A stretch of 64,000 bases of DNA from Streptomyces sp. B21-105 (GCF_036898465.1 NZ_JARUMJ010000001.1:558001-622000); one strand, 5' to 3'; counted from the stretch's first letter, positions 51,251 through 61,812 are shown. The notes: a model not told the origin generated them from the letters alone. Made by a program: numbers and translations.

Positions 51251-53236
51251 TTGCGCAGACCCGCCACTTCCCCCGGACCGTACAGACGTACCCGTAGAGC
51301 CGCAGGCGCCCTGGCGTCGGCGGCTCTCGTGCTGCCGCTCCTCGGCGCCGCCCGCCCGGCCGAGGCCGACGCCACGCCCCGGTCGGCGGACAGCCTCCAG
51401 CGGGCCTTCGCGGCCGCGGCAGCCCGGTACCACGTGCCGCAGAGCGTGCTGCTGGGCGTCTCCTACCTCCAGTCCCGTTGGGACGCGCACGCCGGAGCGC
51501 CGAGCGTGACCGGCGGCTACGGCCCGATGCACCTCACCGACGTCCGCACGGCCCTCGCCACGGCCCCGCGTCACAGCACCGGCACCGGCACCGCGAACCC
51601 GCGCGGCGGCTCCGCCCGGACAGCCCCGGCCCCGCGCGTGCGGGCGCCGTCGAACGAGCGGGTCCCGGCCCGTCTGAAGACGCTGGGGCGGGCCGCGAAG
51701 CTCACCGGCCTCGACGCCGGGCGACTGCGCGCCGATCCCGCGGCCAACATCGCGGGCGGCGCCGCCCTGCTCGCCGACGCCCAGCGCCGGCTGGGCGAGC
51801 CGCTGAGCGCCGACCCGGCCGCCTGGTACGGCGCGGTGGCGCGTTTCTCCGGCGCGGACGACACCGCGACCGCCGCCGCCTACGCGAACGACGTGTACGG
51901 CGTGCTGCGCTCCGGCGAACGGCGCACCACGGACGCCGGCCAGCGGGTGGCCCTCGCCGCACAGCCGGGCCTCGCGCCGCGGACGGCCCAGCTGCGCGGG
52001 ACCGGCCTGCGCCAGGTCTCCCGAGCGGGCGCCGAATGCCCGTCCACGGTGTCCTGCGAGTGGATCCCGGCGCCCTACGAGCAGTTCGGCGACAACGACT
52101 ACGGCAACCACGACGTCGCCGACCGGCCCGCCTCGCCCGACATCGACTACCTCGTCGTGCACGACACCGAGGGCGGCTGGGACGGGGTGCTGACCATGAT
52201 CCAGGACCCGACCTACGTGTCCTGGAACTACTCGCTGCGCGCCACCGACGGGCATGTCGCCCAGCACGTGAAGGCGAAGGACGTGGCCTGGCACTCGGGC
52301 AACTGGTACGTCAACTCCAAGTCGATCGGTCTGGAGCACGAGGGTTTCCTCGCCGCGCCGGACTCCTGGTACACGGAGGCCATGTACCGCTCGTCCGCGC
52401 GACTGGTGAAGTACCTGGCCGACAAGTACGACATCCCGCTCGACCGGCAGCACGTCCTCGGCCATGACAACGTGCCCGGCCCGACGGCGGCGAGCGTGTC
52501 GGGGATGCACACCGACCCCGGCCCCTTCTGGGACTGGCGGCACTACTTCGAGCTGCTGGAGGCCCCCTTCACGGCGACCGCCGACGGCAGCGCCGACAGC
52601 AGCGGCGGCCTGGTGACGATCCGGCCGGACTACGCCGCGAACCGGCCGGTGTACACGGACTGCGCCGCCCGGAGTCAGACCTGCGCCGCGCACGGCTCCA
52701 GCGCGGTCCGGCTGTACTCCGACCACGACGAGAACTCCGCGCTGATCAACGACGTCGGCCAGGGCTCGGGTCCGACCAAGGGCCTGAACGACACCTCGTC
52801 ACGGGTGTCCACCGGGCAGCAGTACGCGGTCGCCGACCGGTGGGGCGACTGGACGGCGATCTGGTACCTCGGCCAGAAGGCGTGGTTCGAGAACCCCGCC
52901 GCGCGGCCTACGGCCGTTCCCGCGGCGGGCCAGGTGGTCACGCCCAGGGACGGCGTCACGAGCGTCCCGCTCTACGGCCGCGCCTACCCGGAGGCGTCGG
53001 CCTATCCGGCGGGCGTGCCGGTCCAGCCGGTGTCCGCGCTGCCGTACAAGCTGCCCAAGGGGCAGCGGTACGTTGTCGGGGGCAAGGTGCCGGGCGAGTA
53101 CTACTACGCGGCCACCTTCTCCACCGGTTCGCACCGGCTCGTCGTCGGCCGCGAGCAGTACTACGAGATCCAGTACGGCCACCGGGTGGCGTTCGTGCGG
53201 GCCTCGGACGTGAAGCTGATGCCGTCGGATTCCTAG
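51251..53236 (+). CDS. Secreted N-acetylmuramoyl-L-alanine amidase
   Basis: A 661-residue enzyme for peptidoglycan remodelling. TTG 51251 (with CTGGAGG six bases upstream) starts a Tat-like signal peptide (RRPATSPGPYRRTRRAAGALASAALVLPLLGAARPAEA). The N-terminal mature part (~45-230) is a lysozyme-like helical region (ARYHVPQSVLLGVSYLQSRWDAHAG). The amidase_2 domain (~295-440) has the zinc ligands in LVVHDTEGG, VLGHDNVPGPT and MHTDPGPFWDW. The C-terminal ~200 residues resemble SH3-like repeats (YAVADRWGDWTAIWYLGQKAWF). It is likely bound to the cell wall. Confidence 0.9.
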   Translation: MRRPATSPGPYRRTRRAAGALASAALVLPLLGAARPAEADATPRSADSLQRAFAAAAARYHVPQSVLLGVSYLQSRWDAHAGAPSVTGGYGPMHLTDVRTALATAPRHSTGTGTANPRGGSARTAPAPRVRAPSNERVPARLKTLGRAAKLTGLDAGRLRADPAANIAGGAALLADAQRRLGEPLSADPAAWYGAVARFSGADDTATAAAYANDVYGVLRSGERRTTDAGQRVALAAQPGLAPRTAQLRGTGLRQVSRAGAECPSTVSCEWIPAPYEQFGDNDYGNHDVADRPASPDIDYLVVHDTEGGWDGVLTMIQDPTYVSWNYSLRATDGHVAQHVKAKDVAWHSGNWYVNSKSIGLEHEGFLAAPDSWYTEAMYRSSARLVKYLADKYDIPLDRQHVLGHDNVPGPTAASVSGMHTDPGPFWDWRHYFELLEAPFTATADGSADSSGGLVTIRPDYAANRPVYTDCAARSQTCAAHGSSAVRLYSDHDENSALINDVGQGSGPTKGLNDTSSRVSTGQQYAVADRWGDWTAIWYLGQKAWFENPAARPTAVPAAGQVVTPRDGVTSVPLYGRAYPEASAYPAGVPVQPVSALPYKLPKGQRYVVGGKVPGEYYYAATFSTGSHRLVVGREQYYEIQYGHRVAFVRASDVKLMPSDS

Positions 53237-53281
53237 CGTTCCCCGGGCCCCGGGGTTCCCGCGGCCCGGCCTGGCCGCGCC

Positions 53282-53779
53282 TCAGCCCTGCTGGAACAGC
53301 TCCGCCGGGAGGGGCTTCAGCAGGGCGTACAGGTCGTCGGTGATGGGGCGGTCCCAGGCGGCGATGGTCACCAGGACGTTGTCGCTGCGGTCGAACTGCA
53401 CGCAGGAGACGCGCCCCTCGGACAGCTTCAGCCGCCGCACGATCAGCAGGTTGTCGCCCTGCATCACCGGCATGTCCTCGACGCCGACGACGGTCACCTC
53501 CTCGTCGTTCTCCAGCGCGAGCAGCAGCTGGGCCACCTCGAAGGGAATCTCCCCCTCCTCCACCTCACGGGCCGGGGAGCCCTCGGGCAGATTGCCGATG
53601 ATCATCGCGGGGCCGCGGCCGCCGAAGAGGTCGTAGCGCAGGAAGACGCCCTGGCAGCTGCCGTCGGGCGCGGGCAGCAGGCCGGCGCCCAGATTGCCGG
53701 GCCAGTCGCCCGGGTCCATGGCCAGAACGTCGAATTCGGGCCCGGCGGGCGTGGCGCTGCGGCGGCGGAGGAACGACAT
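53282..53779 (-). CDS. Conserved hypothetical protein
   Basis: A 165-residue soluble protein starting MSFLRRRS, mostly beta with PDGSCQGVFLRYDLFGGRGPAMIIGNLPEGSPA and EVTVVGVEDMPVMQGDNLLIVRRLKLSEGRVSCVQFDRSDNVLVTIAAWDRPI. No known motif is recognised. A conserved actinobacterial protein is the safest description. ATG 53779. No operon partner is evident. Confidence 0.7.
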   Translation of the reverse strand: MSFLRRRSATPAGPEFDVLAMDPGDWPGNLGAGLLPAPDGSCQGVFLRYDLFGGRGPAMIIGNLPEGSPAREVEEGEIPFEVAQLLLALENDEEVTVVGVEDMPVMQGDNLLIVRRLKLSEGRVSCVQFDRSDNVLVTIAAWDRPITDDLYALLKPLPAELFQQG

Positions 53780-54118
53780 GCGGCCATGGTACGTGGCCGC
53801 GGCCGTACGGCGGCGGGTGGGAGCGTCCCGGTCCGTCGTGCGGACGCGGGCCGGGGACGGCCGCTCGCACCGGTCCGGGTTCCCCCACGGCAGGCCCGTT
53901 CGGCAGGCCCACTCGACCGGCGGGCTCGGCCTGCCCGCTCGCTCGGTCCGCCCGTCGCGCGCGAGGGCGAGGGCGAGGTCCGCCCGTCGGCCGGATCCCG
54001 TCGCATCCCCGACGGCGCCGACGGGATCAAGGCGACCGGGAACGCCCTGGTCCCGGGCACGACCTGTCTCAGGTGACGCCCGGCCCCAGGGAACGACGGT
54101 CTCAGGTGACGACCGGTC
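53780..54118. other. 339-bp intergenic region with short repeats
   Basis: No gene is seen. GTCTCAGGTGACG occurs at 54066-54078 and 54099-54111, with a 9-bp partial copy at 54116-54124 that overlaps the DUF397 stop. The rest is GC-rich and featureless. Confidence 0.5.
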
Positions 54119-54361
54119 TCAGGTCAGGTCGAACTCCCCTTCCCGCGCCCCCGACACGAACGCGCCCCACTCCGCGGGCGTGAAGATCAGAGAAGGGCTC
54201 TGGGGGCTGCCGCTGTTGCGCATCGCGATGAACCCCTCGACGAAGGCGATCTGGACATCCCCCCGCCCCCGGCTGCTGGACTGCCACTCGGCGTTGCTGA
54301 GGTCCAGCTCCGGCTTGTCCCAGCCCGTGAGCGGATGCTGCTGGATGGTGCTCTCGGCCAC
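54119..54361 (-). CDS. DUF397-domain protein
   Basis: An 80-residue protein of the DUF397 family, with LTGWDKPELDLSNAEWQSSSRGRGDVQIAFVEGFIAMRNSGSPQSPSLIFTPAEWGAFVSGAREGEF. These small proteins usually pair with an XRE (WhiJ-like) regulator in Streptomyces and act as its partner. Here no XRE gene is adjacent, so it is an orphan copy. GTG 54361 is the only reasonable start. Confidence 0.92.
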   Translation of the reverse strand: MAESTIQQHPLTGWDKPELDLSNAEWQSSSRGRGDVQIAFVEGFIAMRNSGSPQSPSLIFTPAEWGAFVSGAREGEFDLT

Positions 54362-54445
54362 GTCCGTGCTCCTCCCGGTCTCGTCGTCCGCGGGTCAGCC
54401 TAGCGACCGGTTCCGGACGCCGACAGAGCACGTGGAGGGGTCCTT

Positions 54446-55608
<1,163 letters not shown>

Positions 55609-55612
<4 letters not shown>

Positions 55613-56679
55613 CGCGCATCCCCTTCGAGTACGGCGACCAGGTTCTGCTGCAGACACGGGCCGGACGTGGCGTGGCCGAGGGCCCGGTCGGACTCGCCCC
55701 GGTGGATGCGGGCGGCGGCCTCGCCGAGGCGGATGAGGCCGGCGGCCATCATCGGGTTGGCGGCGAGGGCGCCGCCGGAGAGGTTCACCCGCACGCTGTC
55801 GTCCAGCCGCAGCGCCTTGCGCAGGACGATCTCCTGCGCGCTGAACGGGGCGTGCAGTTCGGCGGTGTCGACGGGCCGTTCGAAGGCTCCGGCCTTCTCG
55901 GCGGCGAGGCGGGTGGAGGGCGAGTCGGTGAGGTCGCGCACGCCGAGCGAGTGGGCCTCGATGCGGTGGTCGATGCCCCGGATCCACGCGGGCCGGGAGC
56001 ACAGGTCGCGGGCCCGCTCCCCCGCCGCGAGGATCACGGCGGCGGCCCCGTCGCCGACGGGCGGGCAGTCGCCGGTGCGCAGCGGCCGCACCGCGTAGTC
56101 GCCCTGGGGGACGGTGCCGCGCAGCTGGGCGTGGGAGTTGAGAGTCGCGACGCGTCGGCTGCGGGCGCCGACCGCGGCGAGGGCGCTCTCGTCCGCCTGG
56201 CCCGCGTCGATCAGGGCCTGTGCCTGGAGCGCGGCGAGTGCGACGGAGTCGGGCCACAGGGGGGCGACGTAGTACGGGTCGAGCTGGCGGGTGAGGACGT
56301 CGCGCAGGGAGCCGGGCGAGGACTTGCCGTAGGAGTACACGAGCGCGGTGTCGGCGTCGCCGGTGAGGAGCTTGGTCCACGCCTCGTACAGGGCCCAGGC
56401 GCCGTCCATTTCGACGTGCGACTCGGAGATGGGCGGCCAGGCGCCGACGCCGTCGAGGGCGAGGGTGAAGGAGAAGGCGCGGCCGGCGAGGTAGTCGCTG
56501 GAGCCGGAGCAGGTGAAGCCGATGTCGGCGGTCTTCAGGCCGGTCCGGTCGAGGACGCTGTGCAGGACCGGCATGAGCATCTCGACCTCGGAGAGCTCGT
56601 CGGTGGTGCGCAGGACGTCGGTCTGTGCGAAGGCCACGACCGCGATGTCGCGGGCGCCCGGGGTTTCCTCGCCGGTCAC
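55609..56679 (-). CDS. Lipid-transfer-type thiolase (Ltp4-like)
   Basis: A 356-residue protein of the same group, closest in length and pattern to Rv3522/Ltp4: DIAVVAFAQTDVLRTTDELSEVEMLMPVLHSVLDRTGL, HVEMDGAWALYEAWTKLLTGDADTALVYSYGKSSPG, VNLSGGALAANPMMAAGLIRLGEAAARI and GHATSGPCLQQNLVAVLEG. It should form a complex with the Ltp3-like and DUF35 proteins. GTG 56679 follows AAGGAG by 6 bases. Coding ends overlap on both sides by 4 bp, so the three genes are translationally coupled. Confidence 0.88.
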
Positions 56680-57617
56680 AGCAGCTCCTTGTAGGCGTCG
56701 TAGTCCGCGTCGGGTTCGCCGGTCGGCCGGTAGTGGTCGGGGTAGCGGGCGCCGTCCGTCCACACGGGTTCGACGCGCAGGCCCATGCGCACCTGGTCGT
56801 AGGGGATGCCGCCGATGCGGCCGTGCAGGGCGAGGCCGGCGCCGTCGAGGGCGATGTGGGCGTAGACGTAGGGGACTTCGATGTCGAGGTTCTTCGCCTT
56901 GATGTTGACGATGCAGAAGGTGGTGACGGTCCCGCGTGGTCCGACCTCGACCTGCTCGGCGGTCGGGACGCCGCAGGTGGGGCAGGCGCCGCGCGGCGGG
57001 ACGTACACCTTGTGGCAGGACGGGCAGCGTTCGCCCACCGTGCGCCGGGTGGAGAGCTCCTCGATGTAGGCGGACTGGGCGCGGCCGGGCGAGTAGCTGT
57101 AGTCGAGGCGGGCGGGGGCGACGATGCCGGTGACCGGGTCCGCGAACTCGCCGGTGCTGCCGGTGGGTTCGGCCGGATCGCCGTCGTGCGGCTCGAAGCA
57201 GGCGATGTCGGTGATGGCCCCGGTGCGTTCCTCCGCCCAGCGGATGCGGACCCGCGTTCCGGTGCGGACGGCGTCGGGGCCGGGGACGTCGAGGGCGTGC
57301 AGGAGGGCGGTGTCGGCGCCGTCGAGCCGGACCAGGACCCAGGCGAACGGGGTGTCGAGGGGTTGGCCGCGGCGGGGTGCGTGGTTCCAGGCCCAGGTGG
57401 TGACGGTGCCGGTGGCGGCGACCTCGACCAGGTCACGCAGGTCGTCGGCGGTGACGGGGTCGTACTCGACGGGCGGCACGAGGGTGCGGCCGTCGGTGGT
57501 CTTCACCCCGAGGACGATCCGCTCGCGCAGGCCGGTGAGGAAGGCGCTCTGGACGGGCCCGAGGGACCGGGTGAACGGAAACTCGACGACGAGGGGCGCT
57601 TTGAGGACTTCGGGCAT
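56676..57617 (-). CDS. DUF35 OB-fold/zinc-ribbon protein (Rv3521-like)
   Basis: A 313-residue partner of the thiolase-like proteins. An N-terminal OB/hot-dog-like half (EFPFTRSLGPVQSAFLTGLRERIVLGVKTTDGRTLVPPVEYDPVTADDLRDLVEV) is followed by a second module with the zinc ribbon CPSCHKVYVPPRGACPTCG and a C-terminal OB fold (GTVTTFCIVNI...YVYAHIALDGAGLALHGRIGG). DUF35 subunits bind acyl-CoA and gate the aldolase. It is the first gene of the ltp-type operon. A strong hairpin separates it from the crotonase gene. Confidence 0.88.
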   Translation of the reverse strand: MPEVLKAPLVVEFPFTRSLGPVQSAFLTGLRERIVLGVKTTDGRTLVPPVEYDPVTADDLRDLVEVAATGTVTTWAWNHAPRRGQPLDTPFAWVLVRLDGADTALLHALDVPGPDAVRTGTRVRIRWAEERTGAITDIACFEPHDGDPAEPTGSTGEFADPVTGIVAPARLDYSYSPGRAQSAYIEELSTRRTVGERCPSCHKVYVPPRGACPTCGVPTAEQVEVGPRGTVTTFCIVNIKAKNLDIEVPYVYAHIALDGAGLALHGRIGGIPYDQVRMGLRVEPVWTDGARYPDHYRPTGEPDADYDAYKELL

Positions 57618-57653
57618 CGGAGCTGCCTCCTAGGAGAGCCGACGTCAGCGGGA

Positions 57654-57671
57654 GCGCCCCGAAAGGGGCGC
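57654..57671 (-). terminator. GC-rich hairpin of the common Streptomyces type
   Basis: GCGCCCC-GAAA-GGGGCGC lies after the crotonase stop (minus strand), followed by GGGGAACTGCGCGAC, a motif that I see recur downstream of Streptomyces genes. Its location between two minus-strand units fits termination. Confidence 0.7.
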
Positions 57672-57747
57672 GGGGAACTGCGCGACCGGCCACAACGGAC
57701 CCGCAGTATGGCGAACTGCGCTTACCGCCCACCCGCCCGGCGGAGCG

Positions 57748-58548
57748 TCACGCGCGTCGGTAGACAGGCGGCCGTTTCTCCGCGAAGGCGCGGGCGCCTT
57801 CCTTCGCGTCGTCCGTGTCGAACACCGGCCAGCCACGGGCCAGTTCGGCGGTCAGGCCGTCGGCCTCGGTCAGCTCGGCGGCCTCGTACACGGACGCCTT
57901 CACGGCCTCCACGGCGAGCGGGGCGCAGGCGTTGACGCGTTCGGCGATCTCCAGGGCCCGGTCCAGGGCGGCGCCGTCGGGGACGACGTGCCCGATCAGC
58001 CCGACGGCGGCGGCCTCCTGTGCGCTGTAGGGCCGTCCGGTGAGCAGCATCTCCAGGGCGTGGGTGCGTGGGATCTGGCGTGGCAGGCGGACCGTGGAAC
58101 CGCCGATCGGGAACAGGCCGCGCCTGACCTCGAAGAGGCCGAAGGTGGCGGACTCCCCCGCGACGCGGATGTCGGTGCCCTGGAGCATCTCGGTGCCGCC
58201 CGCCACGCAGTGGCCCTCGACGGCGGCGATCACCGGTTTGCGGGGGCGGTGGTGGCGCAGCATCGCCTTCCAGTGCAGGTCCGGGTCGGCCTTGAGCCGG
58301 TCGCGGTGCTGCTCGCCCTGCATGCCCTGGCCGGCGAGCGCCTTGAGGTCCATGCCGGCGCAGAAGGATCCGCCGGCGCCGGTGAGGACGATCGAGCGGA
58401 CGGAGTCGTCCGCGTCGGCCTCGAGCCAGCCGTCGTACAGGCCGACGAGCATGGCGATCGAGAGCGCGTTCCTGGCCTTTGGCCTGTTGAGCGTGAGCAC
58501 CAGTGTGGCGCCCTCGCGCCGCACGGTGAGGTGTTCGGTACCGCCCAT
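57748..58548 (-). CDS. Enoyl-CoA hydratase/crotonase family protein (EchA19-like)
   Basis: A 266-residue crotonase with LTVRREGATLVLTLNRPKARNALS, the oxyanion loop SFCAGMDLKAL and VIAAVEGHCVAGGTEMLQGTDIRVAGESATFGLFEVRRGLFP. This includes both catalytic Glu positions. The next segment has PRTHALEMLLTGRPYSAQEA. It hydrates enoyl-CoA in beta-oxidation. EchA19 of mycobacterial cholesterol side-chain degradation is the nearest named relative that I can suggest. ATG 58548. It is divergent from the FadD19-like gene across a TetR-like operator. Confidence 0.9.
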   Translation of the reverse strand: MGGTEHLTVRREGATLVLTLNRPKARNALSIAMLVGLYDGWLEADADDSVRSIVLTGAGGSFCAGMDLKALAGQGMQGEQHRDRLKADPDLHWKAMLRHHRPRKPVIAAVEGHCVAGGTEMLQGTDIRVAGESATFGLFEVRRGLFPIGGSTVRLPRQIPRTHALEMLLTGRPYSAQEAAAVGLIGHVVPDGAALDRALEIAERVNACAPLAVEAVKASVYEAAELTEADGLTAELARGWPVFDTDDAKEGARAFAEKRPPVYRRA

Positions 58549-58613
58549 CGCAGATCTCCCCTCGGAAAGAACGAGAACAGGTTGCAGGAGGCGTGATGGC
58601 AGTTCAAGGGTTT

Positions 58614-58630
58614 TCTGACAGACAGTCAGA
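58614..58630. promoter_or_regulatory. TetR-like operator palindrome
   Basis: TCTGAC-AGACA-GTCAGA (6-bp arms, 17 bp total) lies in the 177-bp gap between the divergent crotonase and acyl-CoA ligase genes. This TGAC/GTCA dyad is typical of TetR-family sites in fatty-acid and CoA-ligase promoters. No TetR gene is in the window. Confidence 0.6.
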
Positions 58631-58725
58631 TTTCTTGTCCGGAGCCCTTCCCACTTGCCGTGCCCTTTGCTCTGATGACCGGCGAACCGTCTGGGAGCCA
58701 GGCCGTCCTGAGGTCAGGAGGAACG

Positions 58726-60348
58726 GTGGAGTACAACCTTGCCGACCTGTTCGAGTCGGTCGTCGACGTGGCGGCGGACCGGGAGGCGCTCGTCCACGTG
58801 GACCACCCGGGCTCGGGCGCGGAACGCCGTCTGACATACGCGGAGCTGGACGCCGCGGCCAACCGCATCGGCCACCACCTCCTCGACAGCGGGATCCGCC
58901 CCGGCGAGCACCTCGGTCTGCACCTGTACAACGGCGTCGAGTACCTGCAGACGGTGCTGGGCTGCCTCAAGGCCCGGATCGTGCCGGTCAACGTCAACTA
59001 CCGTTACGTCGAGGAGGAGCTGGTCTATCTCTACCGGGACGCCGACCTGGTCGCCCTCGTCTTCGAGGCGGAGTTCACCGACCGCGTGGCGGCCGCGCTG
59101 CCGCAGGCTCCGGCGCTGCGGCACCTGATACGGGTCGGGCCGGCGGGCGAGGGCAACGTCCCCTTCGCGGAGATCGCCTCCTTCGCGGACGCCGAGGCGG
59201 GCGGATCCCCGGAGCGTGGGTTCCCGGCCCGCTCGGGGGACGACCAGTTCATCATCTACACGGGCGGCACGACCGGTATGCCCAAGGGTGTCATGTGGCG
59301 TCAGGAGGACCTGTTCTTCGCCGGGCTGGGGGGCGGGGCGCCGACCGGGGAGCCGGTGAAGAAGCCGGAGGAGCTCGCCGAGCGGGTCGCCGCGGGCGGC
59401 TTTGGGATCACCTTCTTCCCCACTCCCCCGCTGATGCACGGCACATCGACACTCACCGCGTTCATCGGCTTCAACTTCGGCCAACGGGTCGTGCTGCACC
59501 GCAAGTTCGTACCCGAGGAGGTGTTGCGGACCATCGCGAAGGAGAAGGTCAACGCCATCTCCCTGGTCGGTGACGCGATGCTGCGCCCGCTGATCGACGC
59601 GCTCGACGGCCCGATGCGGGGCACTGACTGCTCGTCGGTGTTCAGCGTCTCCTCGTCCGGGGCCATCATGTCGGACACGGTCCGCCGGCAGTTCCGGGAG
59701 CTGATGCCGAACGCGATGCTGCTGAACAACTTCGGCTCCTCGGAGTCCGGCTTCAACGGCACGGCCACCGAGGACTCCGGCCCCGAGCGGGGGTTCCGGG
59801 TCCGGGTCAACTCCCGTACCCGGGTGGTCGATCCGACCACGAAGGAACTGATCGCGCCGGGCGACGTCGGCCGGGTCGCCCAGTGCGGCCATGTCCCCCT
59901 CGGCTACTACAACGACCCGGCGAAGACCGCCGAGACCTTCTTCGAGAAGGACGGGGAGCGCTGGGTCCTGCTCGGCGACATGGCCACCGTCGACGAGGAG
60001 GGCGTGGTCGTCGTCCTCGGGCGCGGTTCGCAGTGCATCAACACCGGCGGCGAGAAGGTGTACCCCGAGGAGGTCGAGCAGGCGCTGAAGGCGCATCCCG
60101 ACGTGTACGACGTCCTGGTGGCCGGGGTGCCTGACGCGCGGTGGGGCGCCCATGTGGCGGCGGTGGTCCAGGTGCGCCGGGGCGCCCCGCCGCTGTCCCT
60201 GGAGGAGATCCAGCGTCACTGCCGCACCCGGCTGGCCGGCTACAAGATCCCGCGCCAACTGGTGCTCGCCGAGTCCATACGCCGCTCCCCGAGCGGCAAG
60301 GCGGACTACCGGTGGGCACGCGAGGCGGCGGTGGCGCAGAACTCCTGA
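58726..60348 (+). CDS. Acyl-CoA synthetase, FadD19/FadD17-like
   Basis: A 540-residue adenylate-forming ligase that activates a carboxylic acid as acyl-CoA. Key motifs: FIIYTGGTTGMPKGVMWRQEDLFF (P-loop), the NNFGSSESGFNG core, WVLLGDMATVDEEGVVVVLGRGSQCINTGGEKVYPEEVEQAL (linker and A8) and the terminal Lys in RRSPSGKADYRWARE. The GVMWRQE, NVNYRYVEEELVYL and GEKVYPEEVEQALKAHPDVYDVLV strings are very like FadD19 (steroid 3-oxocholest-4-en-26-oate ligase). GTG 58726 follows AGGAGG; ATG 58675 and others are less well placed. Confidence 0.92.
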   Translation: MEYNLADLFESVVDVAADREALVHVDHPGSGAERRLTYAELDAAANRIGHHLLDSGIRPGEHLGLHLYNGVEYLQTVLGCLKARIVPVNVNYRYVEEELVYLYRDADLVALVFEAEFTDRVAAALPQAPALRHLIRVGPAGEGNVPFAEIASFADAEAGGSPERGFPARSGDDQFIIYTGGTTGMPKGVMWRQEDLFFAGLGGGAPTGEPVKKPEELAERVAAGGFGITFFPTPPLMHGTSTLTAFIGFNFGQRVVLHRKFVPEEVLRTIAKEKVNAISLVGDAMLRPLIDALDGPMRGTDCSSVFSVSSSGAIMSDTVRRQFRELMPNAMLLNNFGSSESGFNGTATEDSGPERGFRVRVNSRTRVVDPTTKELIAPGDVGRVAQCGHVPLGYYNDPAKTAETFFEKDGERWVLLGDMATVDEEGVVVVLGRGSQCINTGGEKVYPEEVEQALKAHPDVYDVLVAGVPDARWGAHVAAVVQVRRGAPPLSLEEIQRHCRTRLAGYKIPRQLVLAESIRRSPSGKADYRWAREAAVAQNS

Positions 60349-60426
60349 TCGCGATCTGCGGGCGAAACCCGCAGCCGAACCCTTGCCTGACGGCCTCGGG
60401 CCTGGATTACTGATCCCGAGGAAGAT

Positions 60427-60444
60427 CGACCGAATGATCGGTCG
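60427..60444. promoter_or_regulatory. Inverted repeat upstream of paaK
   Basis: CGACCGA-ATGA-TCGGTCG is a perfect 7-bp-arm dyad, 36 bp upstream of paaK. It resembles TetR-type operators of aromatic-CoA and acyl-CoA ligase genes in actinobacteria. Confidence 0.55.
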
Positions 60445-60480
60445 CCCGTGTTGGCATGATTCGGGTGAGGGAGAGCCTAG

Positions 60481-61779
60481 ATGGCGGACGCGAGGAACAC
60501 GCTGGACGAGGGCGAGCGTCTCAGCGAGGACGCGCTGCGCGCACGGCAACTGGAGCGCCTGCGCGCCTCGTTGCGTCACGCGTACGCCGGCGTGCCCTTC
60601 TACCGCGAGGCCTTCGACAAGGCCGGCGTCCACCCTGACGACTGCCGCGAGCTCGGCGACCTGGCCCGGTTCCCCTTCACCGGCAAGGCCGACCTGCGGG
60701 CGCACTACCCGTACGGGATATTCGCCGTCCCCCGGGAGCGCGTCCGCCGCATCCACGCCTCCAGCGGCACCACCGGCCGGCCGACGGTCGTCGGCTACAC
60801 GGACGCCGACCTGTCCCTGTGGGCGGACCTGGTGGCCCGTTCGATCCGCGCCGCGGGCGGCAGGCCGGGCGACACGGTCCATGTGGCGTACGGCTACGGC
60901 CTGTTCACCGGCGGCCTCGGCGCGCACTACGGCGCCGAACGCCTCGGCTGTACGGTGATCCCGGCGTCCGGCGGAATGACCTCCCGTCAGGTCCAGCTGA
61001 TCCAGGACCTCGAGCCCCGGGTCATCATGGTGACCCCGTCCTACATGCTGACCCTGCTGGACGAGTTCGAGCGGCAGGGCGTCGACCCGCGCGCCACCTC
61101 GCTGCGGGTGGGGATCTTCGGCGCCGAGCCCTGGACCGAGCGGATGCGGCAGGAGATCGAGCAACGGTTCGCGATCGACGCGGTCGACGTATACGGCCTG
61201 TCGGAGGTGATCGGTCCGGGGGTGGCTCAGGAGTGCGTGGAGACCAAGGACGGGCTGCACATCTGGGAGGACCACTTCTATCCCGAGGTGGTCGACCCGA
61301 TCACGGGGGAGGTCCTGCCGGACGGCGAGGAGGGCGAGCTGGTGTTCACCTCGCTCACCAAGGAGGCCATGCCGGTCGTCCGCTACCGCACCCGGGACCT
61401 GACCCGGCTGCTGCCGGGCACGGCCCGCGTCTTCCGCCGCATGGCGAAGGTGACCGGCCGCAGCGACGACATGGTCATCCTGCGCGGAGTGAACCTCTTC
61501 CCCACCCAGATCGAGGAGATCGTGCTGCGCACCCCGGCGGTGGCACCCCACTTCCAGCTCCGGCTGACCCGGGAGGGCCGCCTCGACGCCCTCACCATCC
61601 GCGCGGAGGCCCGCCGCGACGCCGCGCCCGCCGACCGCGACACGGCCGCCCGGGCCATCGCGGCGGCGGTGAAGGACGGCATCGGCGTGTCCGCCGCCGT
61701 GGAGATCGTCGACCCCGAGTCGCTGGAGCGGTCGGTGGGCAAGATCAGGCGGATCGTGGACCTGCGGCCCCGGGAGTGA
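60481..61779 (+). CDS. paaK: Phenylacetate-CoA ligase
   Basis: A 432-residue enzyme activating phenylacetate to phenylacetyl-CoA. It has the PaaK signature: LRASLRHAYAGVPFYREAFDKAGV, then SSGTTGRPTVVGYTDADL (P-loop), GYGLFTGGLGAHYGAERLGCTVIPASGGMTSRQ, VYGLSEVIGPGVAQECVETKDGLHIWEDHFYPEVV and the A8 region KVTGRSDDMVILRGVNLFPTQIEEI. ATG 60481 follows GAGGGAG. The rest of the paa pathway is not in the window, so it could serve another aryl-acetic acid. Confidence 0.92.
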   Translation: MADARNTLDEGERLSEDALRARQLERLRASLRHAYAGVPFYREAFDKAGVHPDDCRELGDLARFPFTGKADLRAHYPYGIFAVPRERVRRIHASSGTTGRPTVVGYTDADLSLWADLVARSIRAAGGRPGDTVHVAYGYGLFTGGLGAHYGAERLGCTVIPASGGMTSRQVQLIQDLEPRVIMVTPSYMLTLLDEFERQGVDPRATSLRVGIFGAEPWTERMRQEIEQRFAIDAVDVYGLSEVIGPGVAQECVETKDGLHIWEDHFYPEVVDPITGEVLPDGEEGELVFTSLTKEAMPVVRYRTRDLTRLLPGTARVFRRMAKVTGRSDDMVILRGVNLFPTQIEEIVLRTPAVAPHFQLRLTREGRLDALTIRAEARRDAAPADRDTAARAIAAAVKDGIGVSAAVEIVDPESLERSVGKIRRIVDLRPRE

Positions 61780-61812
61780 CGAGATCGGCGAGGCTCACGA
61801 GGTCCGCGAGGG

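Noticed and set aside
58549..58725. KstR-type operator (AACNNGTT) expected for a steroid cluster
   Set aside because: I looked through this divergent region and saw only the TCTGAC/GTCAGA dyad; no AACNNGTT-type site was visible.
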